Origin: a virus
Virus record (IMG/VR): IMGVR_UViG_3300042564_006016
Coordinates: 1 to 54,562 of that record
DNA length: 54,562 bases
Strand: one strand, 5' to 3'
This document shows, piece after piece, positions 1 to 6,862 of this stretch; within the stretch, counting starts at the first letter, position 1; every line of letters starts with the position of its first letter. The notes below the pieces were generated by a model that had not been told where the DNA came from, did no database searches, and was given only the letters and a program-made list of their open reading frames with translations. Both the position numbers and the translations under genes were made by a program.

Positions 1-368
1 CAAACCTGATTCCTAACCTGATCCCCAACCTGATTCCTAACCTGATCCACAACCTGATTCCTAACCTGACCCCAAACCTGACCCCTAACCTGATCCCCAA
101 CCTGATCCACAACCTGACCCCTAACCTGATTCCTAACCTGATTCCTACTTAAAATGTTTGCAGCCACCTGACAAGCAAAAGGCGAGTCCACCACTATTGT
201 TATAGGTGGCTTTAAGCCAGAAAATTCATAAAGCCAATTATTAGCTTCAATCATTTTTTGTTTATTAATTTTTTTTGATTTTTGGTTAAAAATTTTATCA
301 AGCCACTTGTTCTTATGAATACTAAGTTGTGCTTCTTGTTGTGGCGTTAATTTTTCAATTTTAGACAT
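1..368 (-). CDS. DUF6745-like DQV-repeat protein, N-terminal part (continues at 53523-54562)
   Basis: The ATG at 368 opens a reading frame that runs off the left edge. Its first 70 or so residues (starting MSKIEKLTPQQEAQLS and including a VVDSPFA motif near residue 65) match my memory of the N-terminus of DUF6745-type proteins. The frame then enters a tetrapeptide repeat of the form xQVx (NQVR, DQVG, GQVW), encoded by 12-bp units. The right window edge carries the same repeat on the same strand followed by a DUF6745-like C-terminus, so this is very probably the 5' part of the same gene on a circular genome. Joining the edges as given shifts the frame (see findings). It starts just downstream of the 720-379 gene on the same strand, suggesting one operon. 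The function of the family is unknown. Confidence 0.8.
   Translation of the reverse strand, partial: MSKIEKLTPQQEAQLSIHKNKWLDKIFNQKSKKINKQKMIEANNWLYEFSGLKPPITIVVDSPFACQVAANILSRNQVRNQVRGQVVDQVGDQVRGQVWGQVRNQVVDQVRNQVGDQVRNQV
3..146. repeat. 12-bp direct repeat array, left-edge part
   Basis: Twelve copies of the unit AACCTGANNNNN start at position 3 and recur every 12 bases. The core AACCTGA is invariant and the last five bases vary (TTCCT, TCCCC, CCCCA and similar). On the minus strand each unit encodes one xQVx tetrapeptide of the overlapping gene. The array is clearly more GC-rich than its surroundings. Confidence 0.95.
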
Positions 369-378
369 AAAAATAAAA

Positions 379-720
379 TTAATCTTGGACTTCTTTAATT
401 TTTTTAAGAAATGGATCATACTCCGTTTCTATCTTTTTTTTGTAGATTCCAATTGGAATTACAAGAGGGGCATGCTCTTCATGCGTAATAACTGCTGGGG
501 CTTCTTTGACCTCTACATATTGAGTCGCCTTAACATCGTCAAAATAGAAGTTAACAATTCCACCCTTAGTAGGGGTAATTACATGGGCGTTGCCAGTGTG
601 TTCTCCATACTCAATGGCAGTACCATTTTTGTGGTTATTTTTGATGTTTTGAATTTTTGCTGTTTTTGGGATTGAAGAGACTTTAAGCAAGTCAACATCT
701 CCATGTGTAATATTAGACAT
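379..720 (-). CDS. conserved partner protein of the DUF6745-like gene
   Basis: About 113 residues from the ATG at 720 (MSNITHGDV); a longer in-frame start at 735 exists but 720 has the usual local start context. The N-terminal GDV..LKVSSIPK pattern, a central GEHTGNAH motif (residues 41-48) and the C-terminal HEEHAPL...EYDPF segment resemble, from memory, a small protein family often written as GEATGHAH...HEEHGPI...REYDPFE. I recall that family lying beside DUF6745/DQV-repeat genes in bacterial genomes. Here too it directly precedes the repeat gene with a 10-base gap on the same strand. The role is unknown. The His-rich motif could bind metal, but that is a guess. Confidence 0.75.
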   Translation of the reverse strand: MSNITHGDVDLLKVSSIPKTAKIQNIKNNHKNGTAIEYGEHTGNAHVITPTKGGIVNFYFDDVKATQYVEVKEAPAVITHEEHAPLVIPIGIYKKKIETEYDPFLKKIKEVQD

Positions 721-804
721 AAAAAGATTATACAATATACATAAAGTAATGTCAAATAATTATTTTGCATTGAAGTTTTGACAAATTACCAACTTTAACT
801 AACA

Positions 805-1165
805 CTAAAAAAGATTACACGGTGAATTCACTGGGTATCGGTCTGGATTAGCCGTAGGTTTGAATCCTTAAATTATTCTATAGCATACAAGTAAATAGGG
901 TTCTATCCTATGCTTTATGTTCTGGGTAACTAGGCATATAAAGCTTGTAATAATATCCTAAAGGGTTAAATGCTAGAAAATACCACTTTAGCTCTGCCAG
1001 CCTATAAAATTTCTAGTTGTAAAGAGGTGGGCAATGACAAAAATCAACTAGACGGCTCTACAGCTCTTATTCTAGTTTGGGCTGTAACTGAACAATTACT
1101 ACAAAAAGGAAGCGGTGAATATCTGTAACTCCTTTTTAGCCTTCTGCCTTTGCCGAGGGCTTTTT
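805..1165 (+). ncRNA. candidate structured noncoding RNA with nested pseudoknots
   Basis: This 360-base stretch has no convincing reading frame but dense complementarity. A hairpin pairs 882-887 with 909-914 and contains an inner ATAG/CTAT stem with a GGTT loop. Pseudoknot A pairs 973-979 (CTAGAAA) with 1010-1016 and, interleaved, 982-990 with 1020-1028 (one mismatch). Pseudoknot B pairs 1046-1052 (AACTAGA) with 1071-1077 and, interleaved, 1059-1066 with 1079-1086. A 3' hairpin AAAAAGGA/TCCTTTTT spans about 1104-1137, and an intrinsic terminator follows. A TTGACA at 778-783 could be its -35 box but the -10 is weak. Length and pseudoknot number recall tmRNA, yet no tRNA-like ends or tag frame fit. 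The 5' end is approximate. Confidence 0.6.
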
Positions 1166-1170
1166 GTTTG
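1138..1170 (+). terminator. intrinsic terminator after the structured RNA
   Basis: AGCCTTC (1138-1144) pairs with GAGGGCT (1155-1161) around a 10-base loop, with one T-G wobble, and is followed by a run of T. This is a standard rho-independent terminator on the plus strand. It ends the 805-1165 RNA upstream of the replication operon. Confidence 0.8.
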
Positions 1171-1186
1171 AGGTAAATATAAACTT

Positions 1187-1217
1187 TTGACAAAAACAAA
1201 TAATTAGAGTTTTATAG
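1187..1217 (+). promoter_or_regulatory. sigma70-like promoter of the replication operon
   Basis: TTGACA at 1187-1192 is followed after 18 bases by TTTATA (1211-1216). It lies just after the terminator and about 120 bases before the 1335 start, leaving a structured leader. Confidence 0.6.
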
Positions 1218-1269
1218 GGAAGTAGATTTTAGTTAATTGAATAGAGGGTAGGTAATTTGAGGGTTGGCT

Positions 1270-1331
1270 TGACGGTTATCCTGAGAGTTTTCTACACTCC
1301 ATTCAGCTAATTAAAAGCTGTAAAACCGTCA
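1270..1331 (+). promoter_or_regulatory. leader hairpin directly before the initiator start codon
   Basis: TGACGGTT (1270-1277) pairs perfectly with AACCGTCA (1324-1331), closing a loop that holds a second hairpin CAGCT/AGCTG (1304-1308 with 1316-1320). The stem ends three bases before the ATG at 1335, so it would cover the usual ribosome-binding region. Confidence 0.6.
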
Positions 1332-1334
1332 CCT

Positions 1335-2192
1335 ATGCACTGGAAACAACCAATCACAACAGAGTGTCTTAAAATGGACACTGCAACTCGTCTTATTTTT
1401 ATGGAAATAATGATAAGAGCAAGAAATGAGGATATGACCTATCCTGAATTTATTAGACACGGAAATAAAAACATTTCTTACCAACTTAAAAGAGGGCAAT
1501 CTTTATTTTTATCTTCAAATTTAAAAAATGTTGGTTTTACAAGAACGACAATAGAAAGAAGTTTAAAATTACTTTCCGATAAAAATTCAGCAATCAATAT
1601 TGCAATCAATCGACAGCCATTTGGCTTTATTATATCAATAAATAACTATGATGAGTTAGTTAGCATTGCAATCAATAGTGAAATCAAACAACAATCAAAC
1701 AGCAATCAAACAACAATCAAACAGCACGCCAATAACAAGAATGTTAATAATGATAAACCTGTTAAGAGTGTAGAGATTAATTTGGAGGCTCAAGAAATTT
1801 TAAACTTTTACAACGAAACTTTTTCTAAGAATTTCAAAACCGCTGTAGGCTGGGAAAAGAATTTTAAATTTTGGCTGACACACTACAACCTAGACGAAAT
1901 CAAAACTGCAATTAGAAATTTAAACCACCCTAACTGGTGGGCAAACAAACCCAAGAATGGTGAATCAGCTGAATTAGCTAAACTTGACTTTTTGTTTAGG
2001 AGGTCAAACTCGAAAGGTGACTGCGATTATATCGGAGAACTTTTGAATTTAGGTGAAGTTGAAAATAAGCAAGAACCAGAAAATGTTTATCGAATGAGTA
2101 GGAGTAAGTTTGCAACCGAAGAGGAGCTACAAAGAGAGCTTGCCTACTATGCTGAGTGTTTACCTCAGTGGAAAGTAATTTTAATTGATTAA
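1335..2192 (+). CDS. replication initiator / helicase-loader-like protein
   Basis: 285 residues. The N-terminal 110 or so residues read like a winged-helix domain (TGFTRTTIERSL-like helix at about 68-80). A Gln/Asn-rich linker at about 116-140 is encoded by DNA iterons. The C-terminal part (EILNFYNETF...WEKNFKFWLTHYNLDEIKTAIRNL...LDFLFRR) resembles the conserved C-terminal domain of phage replication proteins in the DnaD/Phg_2220_C style. It is followed three bases later by a DnaB-type helicase, the usual initiator-helicase order. By analogy with lambda O, the protein probably binds the iterons inside its own gene and recruits the helicase. The ATG at 1335 is preceded by a hairpin leader rather than a Shine-Dalgarno. 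Confidence 0.75.
   Translation: MHWKQPITTECLKMDTATRLIFMEIMIRARNEDMTYPEFIRHGNKNISYQLKRGQSLFLSSNLKNVGFTRTTIERSLKLLSDKNSAINIAINRQPFGFIISINNYDELVSIAINSEIKQQSNSNQTTIKQHANNKNVNNDKPVKSVEINLEAQEILNFYNETFSKNFKTAVGWEKNFKFWLTHYNLDEIKTAIRNLNHPNWWANKPKNGESAELAKLDFLFRRSNSKGDCDYIGELLNLGEVENKQEPENVYRMSRSKFATEEELQRELAYYAECLPQWKVILID
1682..1725 (+). repeat. four 11-bp iterons, candidate replication origin
   Basis: AATCAAACARC occurs four times head to tail at 1682, 1693, 1704 and 1715, alternating AAC and AGC endings. Looser GCAATCAAT copies lie upstream between about 1592 and 1680. The cluster sits inside the putative initiator gene, as in lambdoid origins. Confidence 0.7.
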
Positions 2193-2194
2193 GT

Positions 2195-3391
2195 ATGAAC
2201 ATTGAACAAACAATAATTGGAAATTTGCTTTTAGCAGACACGGTTGAAAAACAAAAAACACTTAGTAGTCGGCTTTTATCTGATTTTTTTACTGATATTA
2301 ACCAAAAAATAATCCAAAAAATAAAAGATGAGAATAGCCAAAATAGAGTAGTTGACTGGCAATTTGTAAATTTAGATAACTTAGAAAATAGCCAAGATTA
2401 TTTGCTTGGGTGCATTGCTCAATCAGTACATTATACCAAGGAAAAAGAAATGTTACACCATTTGAAGGAAGATTATTTGCTTAGAACCACACAAAACATA
2501 GCAGATTTGAAAGATTTTAGGTTAGCCAAGGCAAAGATACTAGAGGCTGAAGAAAAAGCCCAAATATTGGACGAGACAACGCCAAGGACAATCCAAGAAG
2601 TAGTGGAAAGTAGCTTAACCAGTTCAACTCAAAATTTAAACAAGCTTACAAAAACAGGATTTAGTAATTTTGATTCTAGTTTTGGTGGTTTTAGCGAAGG
2701 TCAATTATGTACAATAGGAGGCTACTCAGGAATTGGAAAGTCAACTTTTCTTTTTAGTTTAGTCAAAAATCTAAGTCAAAATAATCAAACTTTAATTTTT
2801 AATTTGGAAATGGACAACTACACTATGTCCGCAAGGATTTTATCCAGTTTATCTGGCTTGTCTTTTATCGATTGTATGAGTTTAGGAAACCCCGAAACCC
2901 AAGAGAAAATAGCAAAATATAGCTCAGATAAATACGCAATAGGAAGCCAAAAAATGGAAAATTTAAACCTTAAAATGGTAGATAACCAGTTTGAATTAGC
3001 TCAAATTTGTACTACAATTAGAAAAGAAAAGACTAAAAACAATCTTAAATTTGTTTTAGTTGACTATCTCCAATTGATCAAAACAAACAGCACAAAACCT
3101 CGCCACATCGAAATAGGTGAGATCACAAGAGAATTGAAATTATTAGCTAAGGAGCTGAAAATAACAATCATTATTTTAGCTCAGTTAGGCAGAGCCTCTT
3201 TAACTAGAGAAGAGCCTGAAATACAAGACTTGAGAGAATCTGGAAGCATAGAGCAAGACAGTGATTTAGTATTTTTAATCTACAAAAACAGTAAAAACGA
3301 AAGGTGGTTAAAATTAGCAAAAGACCGAATGTTCGGCTTTTTTGTAAAAGAATCATTAAGCTACAACCCTTCAACCCAATCTTATGAATAA
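2195..3391 (+). CDS. dnaB: DnaB-type replicative helicase
   Basis: 398 residues. A RecA-like ATPase core is evident: Walker A GGYSGIGKST at residues 175-184, the helicase E motif NLEMD at about 203-207, Walker B FVLVDYLQLI at about 286-295, and an IIILAQL...LRESGSIEQDSD block near 325-360 typical of DnaB. The N-terminal domain of about 130 residues is divergent and shorter than cellular DnaB. The protein should unwind DNA at the fork by ATP hydrolysis as a hexamer. It begins two bases after the stop of the putative initiator and is presumably translated from the same mRNA. Confidence 0.92.
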   Translation: MNIEQTIIGNLLLADTVEKQKTLSSRLLSDFFTDINQKIIQKIKDENSQNRVVDWQFVNLDNLENSQDYLLGCIAQSVHYTKEKEMLHHLKEDYLLRTTQNIADLKDFRLAKAKILEAEEKAQILDETTPRTIQEVVESSLTSSTQNLNKLTKTGFSNFDSSFGGFSEGQLCTIGGYSGIGKSTFLFSLVKNLSQNNQTLIFNLEMDNYTMSARILSSLSGLSFIDCMSLGNPETQEKIAKYSSDKYAIGSQKMENLNLKMVDNQFELAQICTTIRKEKTKNNLKFVLVDYLQLIKTNSTKPRHIEIGEITRELKLLAKELKITIIILAQLGRASLTREEPEIQDLRESGSIEQDSDLVFLIYKNSKNERWLKLAKDRMFGFFVKESLSYNPSTQSYE

Positions 3392-3500
3392 TAAAATAAC
3401 AAGGTTAAAAAGAATTTTACCACACTTAGGAAAATTTACCTTAAAACAACAAGCAATAATAATTTTTAAAATCTTAACAGATAAAAGTAAATTGATATAA
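3384..3500 (+). CDS. small basic protein overlapping the helicase end
   Basis: 38 codons from an ATG that overlaps the last eight bases of the helicase gene. The product (MNNKITRLKRILPHLGKF...) is rich in Lys/Arg and Ile/Leu. Its stop codon lies inside the -10 box of the next promoter. No family was recognised; it could be a chance frame. Confidence 0.45.
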   Translation: MNNKITRLKRILPHLGKFTLKQQAIIIFKILTDKSKLI

Positions 3501-3501
3501 T
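3474..3501 (+). promoter_or_regulatory. sigma70 promoter with extended -10
   Basis: TTAACA (3474-3479), 16-base spacer, TATAAT (3496-3501) preceded by TGA, giving an extended -10. A second TTGACA lies at 3525-3530 within the palindrome GACA-AT-ACTTTAAAGT-AG-TGTC, which could be an operator. It drives the genes from 3570 onward. Confidence 0.7.
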
Positions 3502-3569
3502 ACTTACTCAGCCAAGGCAAGATTTGACAATACTTTAAAGTAGTGTCTTATTAAAAGCAATTCAAATTT

Positions 3570-3788
3570 ATGTCCAACTACAAAGTAACAGAACTAATCT
3601 TATCTCCAGATAAAATTATTTCAATTATTAAACAACATGGTGAGTTTTCTTTAACTTGGCATTACAGAGTAGATAAAACGAGAAAAATTTGTATAGAAAT
3701 GTGCAAAAATAAAATATTATACAGATCTCAACATTCTCGAGGTTTAGACACATTTATTTTTCATAAAAACTATAAAACTAATTATTAA
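3570..3788 (+). CDS. hypothetical small protein
   Basis: 72 residues, first gene after the strong 3474 promoter, with a start in the common local form TTTATGTC. The sequence (LSPDKIISIIKQHGEFSLTWHYRVDKTRK) has no motif I recognise and is basic towards the C-terminus. Position suggests an early expressed accessory gene. Confidence 0.65.
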   Translation: MSNYKVTELILSPDKIISIIKQHGEFSLTWHYRVDKTRKICIEMCKNKILYRSQHSRGLDTFIFHKNYKTNY

Positions 3789-3794
3789 ACTCTT

Positions 3795-3899
3795 ATGTCC
3801 TCCTACACCCTCCACCAAACAATCCACGACCTAACCCCAACCCAACAAGAACCAATTAAAAAAGCAAGAGATTTTTTTAATTCTATGTGGAATTTGTAA
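3795..3899 (+). CDS. hypothetical 34-residue protein
   Basis: Starts with ATGTCC six bases after the previous stop, in the same start style as its neighbours. Its first 20 codons are C-rich, unlike the surrounding AT-rich genes. The product (MSSYTLHQTIHDLTPTQQ...) has no recognised domain. Confidence 0.5.
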   Translation: MSSYTLHQTIHDLTPTQQEPIKKARDFFNSMWNL

Positions 3900-3916
3900 A
3901 TGGTAATAAGTAAAAT

Positions 3917-4201
3917 ATGCCCAAAATAACAACCCAACCAACCCCAACTAAAAACCTCTCTTGGGTTGACAGCCAAAATCTTGAAATATTAGAAGATTGG
4001 CAAATTAATATACAAGAACACTTTCAAGAATATCCAGAAGTTAAAAATAAGTATTTAGCTATGGATTTTGAGGAGTTTAGCAAGGAGCTAAGCACTTACG
4101 CTGAAAGGCTTTCAAAAATGCTTATGGCGTGGTATAGTGAAGCAAAAAAAGTACCACACAAACATTTTATGGTAAATAATAATTTAAATCTTTTAAAATA
4201 G
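3917..4201 (+). CDS. hypothetical protein
   Basis: 94 residues, mostly predicted helical and acidic (EDWQINIQEHFQEYPEVKNKYLAMDFEEF). It ends with TAG one base before the next ATG (TAGTATG), the tight spacing typical of this operon. No family was recognised. Confidence 0.7.
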   Translation: MPKITTQPTPTKNLSWVDSQNLEILEDWQINIQEHFQEYPEVKNKYLAMDFEEFSKELSTYAERLSKMLMAWYSEAKKVPHKHFMVNNNLNLLK

Positions 4202-4202
4202 T

Positions 4203-4454
4203 ATGCAATTTATAACAATAAGATCAAACGGAGAGCCTGCAAATATAATTGTAAACGGCAACCAGCCAAAAATCATCAAAATCGAACCAGATATGTCACC
4301 TCATTTTGTAGGCAAAACTGTTTGGGCTTGTTTTGACAATGGTTGGTTGCAAAAAACTTGGTTTCAAAATCTCTATTTAGAGGTTAGCAGTGAATCAACC
4401 AAAATTTACAAAGAGACTTTTTTTAAAGCTAAAATCCTTAAAATTAAAAAATAG
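4203..4454 (+). CDS. hypothetical protein
   Basis: 83 residues following the previous gene at one-base spacing. Short beta-type segments (MQFITIRSNGEPANIIVNG) are followed by a Trp-containing centre and a Lys-rich tail. The stop is again TAG in TAGTATG. Function unknown. Confidence 0.7.
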   Translation: MQFITIRSNGEPANIIVNGNQPKIIKIEPDMSPHFVGKTVWACFDNGWLQKTWFQNLYLEVSSESTKIYKETFFKAKILKIKK

Positions 4455-4455
4455 T

Positions 4456-5181
4456 ATGTTCAAAACTAAAAAACTAACTAGACTAACCAAAAAAGAAAAA
4501 CGAGAGAAATTTAATTACGAAAATCGAGTCACTCGAGAAAGTAAAGAAATATTCTTAAACACCCACAAACCTTACCCAGAATTTGAAGAGTGGGTTTTTA
4601 ATAGATTTACAGGCGTTACAGACAAGGAAATAGTAAAAAAGCAATACGATGACAGAATAAATAAGTTTGAGATGGACGAGGTAGCTCAAGGTCATTTTGA
4701 CTGGATCAGAGATTACCTAGACAAAAACAGAGGTGATCAGATGTATCTCATGGCGGACAATTATTTGATTGATCAAAAAAAACCCTACGACCGCTTTGGA
4801 AAATTTGCAATTCTTAACACAACTACAACTTGTGATTTTAAACCAAGAGGAGCGGAAGAGAATGGTCAAGAAACTATTGTTTTAGCGGGTAGTGACGCTT
4901 TTATACCAATTTCACGACATTTGTTTGATAATGGCGGTAATGGAATTATTATTGGCAATGTAACTAAAGGCGAAGTTATTTCGCAATACAGCCAAACAAG
5001 AGAAGTTGAAAAGAAAGTCTATGAAACTAAAATACAAAAGCAAGAAGTCAACAGCGGAATTAGTTTGAAAAAAATCGAAAAAGAATTGCAAAAAGCAAGG
5101 CATATTTTGCTAAAAAAGTATCCTAAAAATGTAGTTGATGATATACTAGAAACTGTATTTAATCGCATTAAAGACTTATAG
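4456..5181 (+). CDS. hypothetical protein, 241 residues
   Basis: The start at 4456 (MFKTKKLTRL) is chosen over an upstream in-frame ATG at 4390 because it follows the previous stop by one base (TAGTATG) and avoids an overlap. The N-terminus is strongly basic. The middle contains FDWIRDYLDKNRGDQM and TTTTCDFKPRGAEENGQETIVLAG, and the C-terminal third is a Lys/Glu-rich helix. I do not recognise the family. It is the last gene before a new promoter at 5206. Confidence 0.75.
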   Translation: MFKTKKLTRLTKKEKREKFNYENRVTRESKEIFLNTHKPYPEFEEWVFNRFTGVTDKEIVKKQYDDRINKFEMDEVAQGHFDWIRDYLDKNRGDQMYLMADNYLIDQKKPYDRFGKFAILNTTTTCDFKPRGAEENGQETIVLAGSDAFIPISRHLFDNGGNGIIIGNVTKGEVISQYSQTREVEKKVYETKIQKQEVNSGISLKKIEKELQKARHILLKKYPKNVVDDILETVFNRIKDL

Positions 5182-5205
5182 TTATACTAAGTCACTACTT
5201 ATAAG

Positions 5206-5234
5206 TTGACAGAAAATAATTTGTTTGTTTTAAT
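5206..5234 (+). promoter_or_regulatory. strong sigma70-like promoter
   Basis: TTGACA (5206-5211), 17-base spacer, TTTAAT (5229-5234). Transcription would start near 5241 and give a leader of about 160 bases before the 5401 gene. Confidence 0.75.
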
Positions 5235-5307
5235 TGTAATCAGTTAATCAGTAAGTCGATTGATTCAGCCAAACTTCTTAGCTAATCATCTTACAGGTTA
5301 ATCCCTC

Positions 5308-5374
5308 AGCTTTTCTAGTTTTAGCTCTAATCGGTTAAAGCAACTCCACTCTAGGGATAGAGCGGTGAAAAGCT
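5308..5374 (+). promoter_or_regulatory. nested leader hairpin before the 5401 gene
   Basis: AGCTTTTC (5308-5315) pairs with GAAAAGCT (5367-5374) and, inside, GCTCTA (5324-5329) pairs with TAGAGC (5358-5363). The structure ends 26 bases before the ATG and lies downstream of the 5206 promoter. No U-run follows, so it looks like a translational or RNA-stability element rather than a terminator. Confidence 0.6.
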
Positions 5375-5400
5375 ACAAAATAATTAAAATTGTATTATAT

Positions 5401-5868
5401 ATGAACACAAAACAACTCGTCCAAACTTCTGCTAATGTAATCAGAATAGTTAATGTTGCCCCAGGCAATTTATATAAAAGATTTGATCTTGACGGTTATG
5501 ACTCAGACAAAACTATTTATGGTATTGTAAATTCAGTACATAACGATGGTGAAAATACTGTAATTCAAGCTACAGAATATAAAAAAAGCTACAATGAGGT
5601 AGAAGTAAAATATACAAATATTACATCAAAAAAAGATGTAGTAATGTTTCCTTGCACAATTGAAGAGTTTTCATTTGAATTTGAAAAAGTAATAGATGAC
5701 CTTAGCAAACAAATTGAAAAAGAAACAAGATCAATTGAAAACAAGCAAAAGCAAATTAAAGATATTAAAAAACTTCAATCTGGAGAATTACAAAAAACTC
5801 TATCACAAGCAACTTATAAAGAATTAACGCAAATTCAGTATAACGAAGCAAAACAAGCTTTAAATTAA
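5401..5868 (+). CDS. hypothetical coiled-coil protein
   Basis: 155 residues from the ATG at 5401 (MNTKQLVQTS). An in-frame ATG at 5365 exists but lies inside the leader hairpin, so 5401 is preferred. The N-terminal half is beta-rich, and residues of about 100-140 form a charged coiled coil (DDLSKQIEKETRSIENKQKQ). First gene after a strong promoter. Function unknown. Confidence 0.7.
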   Translation: MNTKQLVQTSANVIRIVNVAPGNLYKRFDLDGYDSDKTIYGIVNSVHNDGENTVIQATEYKKSYNEVEVKYTNITSKKDVVMFPCTIEEFSFEFEKVIDDLSKQIEKETRSIENKQKQIKDIKKLQSGELQKTLSQATYKELTQIQYNEAKQALN

Positions 5869-5885
5869 AATTGTAAATAATAACT

Positions 5886-6230
5886 ATGCCAAATGTAAAT
5901 TCAATTAACAAGCTTATTGTAGCGATAAATGAAGCTCAAATCATTCAAAAAGAAATTCAAGATGAAATAATTGGAGATCTTGGTTACTTAACACCAGATA
6001 ATTTTTGGTTTGAGTCGGTTGGTTATATTGATGGCTCAGAAGATGAGCATAGATGGTACACTCTAAACGATGTTGTGTATCAAACTCCTCTAGGAATAAT
6101 CGGATTAAATATTATAACCAAAAATTACGGTAACGAATCTGGTCAGGTTATAGAAGATTGTGAGCATACAATTGAAGCTTTTGAAGTTACTACAAAAGTT
6201 ATTACTAAAGAAATTTTTATTAAAAAATAA
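5886..6230 (+). CDS. hypothetical protein
   Basis: 114 residues, acidic. The centre NFWFESVGYIDGSEDEHRWYTLNDVVYQTPLGIIGLNI suggests a beta-rich fold. It lies in the operon started at 5206 and is followed four bases later by the next ATG. No family was recognised. Confidence 0.7.
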   Translation: MPNVNSINKLIVAINEAQIIQKEIQDEIIGDLGYLTPDNFWFESVGYIDGSEDEHRWYTLNDVVYQTPLGIIGLNIITKNYGNESGQVIEDCEHTIEAFEVTTKVITKEIFIKK

Positions 6231-6234
6231 TAAT

Positions 6235-6540
6235 ATGCAAAACCTAACATTCAGACAATACCAAAAACCAACCTCAACTCTTGAAACTCTTTTTGAGGAT
6301 GTTGAAGCAGATTTGGATTCTACTTTAGATCAATTAACAAATCAACTTGAAAAGCTAGATGAGCAAGGCTATGGCTATCAATACAAATCTTATACTTGCG
6401 AGGCTGGCTATACTCACGATGAGTTAATTGACAGATCGGCAAAGCCTGAATATGTAGAAATTGAAGAAGCTATTTTAGAAATTCAATTATTTATACAGAG
6501 CCAAAAAAATCTATTAAAAACAATCAATAAGTATGTCTAA
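6235..6540 (+). CDS. hypothetical coiled-coil protein
   Basis: 101 residues from the ATG at 6235 (MQNLTFRQYQ), which follows the previous stop in the TAATAATATG pattern; an in-frame start at 6160 would overlap the previous gene. The sequence is acidic and helical (DVEADLDSTLDQLTNQLEKL). Its end overlaps the start of the next small gene. Confidence 0.7.
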   Translation: MQNLTFRQYQKPTSTLETLFEDVEADLDSTLDQLTNQLEKLDEQGYGYQYKSYTCEAGYTHDELIDRSAKPEYVEIEEAILEIQLFIQSQKNLLKTINKYV

Positions 6541-6619
6541 TACAGTAACAATCAGCAACAAAACCTACACATTAACAGACCTAGAGTTAGAACTTTATAA
6601 TAATCTTAAAAAACAATAG
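6533..6619 (+). CDS. hypothetical 28-residue protein
   Basis: ATGTCT start overlapping the previous stop by eight bases, ending in TAGTATG at the next gene. The product (MSNTVTISNKTYTLTDLELE) is small and acidic. Gene spacing supports a translated frame; function unknown. Confidence 0.5.
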   Translation: MSNTVTISNKTYTLTDLELELYNNLKKQ

Positions 6620-6620
6620 T

Positions 6621-6746
6621 ATGCTACAAGATACATTTAATTTTAATATTTATGAAAATAACGATTTGATAACTAGTTGGAGTCAATATTCAACTAATCA
6701 CCCTCAATCGTGGCTTTGGGGGCAAATTTTAGCCAAAAAACAATAA
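6621..6746 (+). CDS. hypothetical 41-residue protein
   Basis: One base after the preceding stop and one base before the next ATG. Contains four Trp in a short product (NNDLITSWSQYSTNHPQSW). No family recognised. Confidence 0.5.
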   Translation: MLQDTFNFNIYENNDLITSWSQYSTNHPQSWLWGQILAKKQ

Positions 6747-6747
6747 T

Positions 6748-6858
6748 ATGAATCTTAAATTTTCACCTCCTGAATGGGCAACTAATGTACTAAGTTTTTT
6801 AATCTTAGTTGGTATTTTTGCTTTCTTTTTATATTTACCTTGGATTTTTCAAATTTAA
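6748..6858 (+). CDS. small membrane protein
   Basis: 36 residues with a single hydrophobic segment (VLSFLILVGIFAFFLYLPWI) covering most of the chain after a short polar N-terminus. Probably inserted in the host membrane; function unknown. Spacing to both neighbours follows the operon pattern. Confidence 0.55.
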   Translation: MNLKFSPPEWATNVLSFLILVGIFAFFLYLPWIFQI

Positions 6859-6862
6859 TTTT

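Noticed and set aside
960-1100. Group I intron core
   Set aside because: An ACTAGACGG word resembles the R element, but a convincing P7/S partner and an interrupted gene are missing.
805-1165. tmRNA
   Set aside because: Length and pseudoknots fit, but there is no paired tRNA-like end, no standard T-arm at the 3' end and no tag reading frame.
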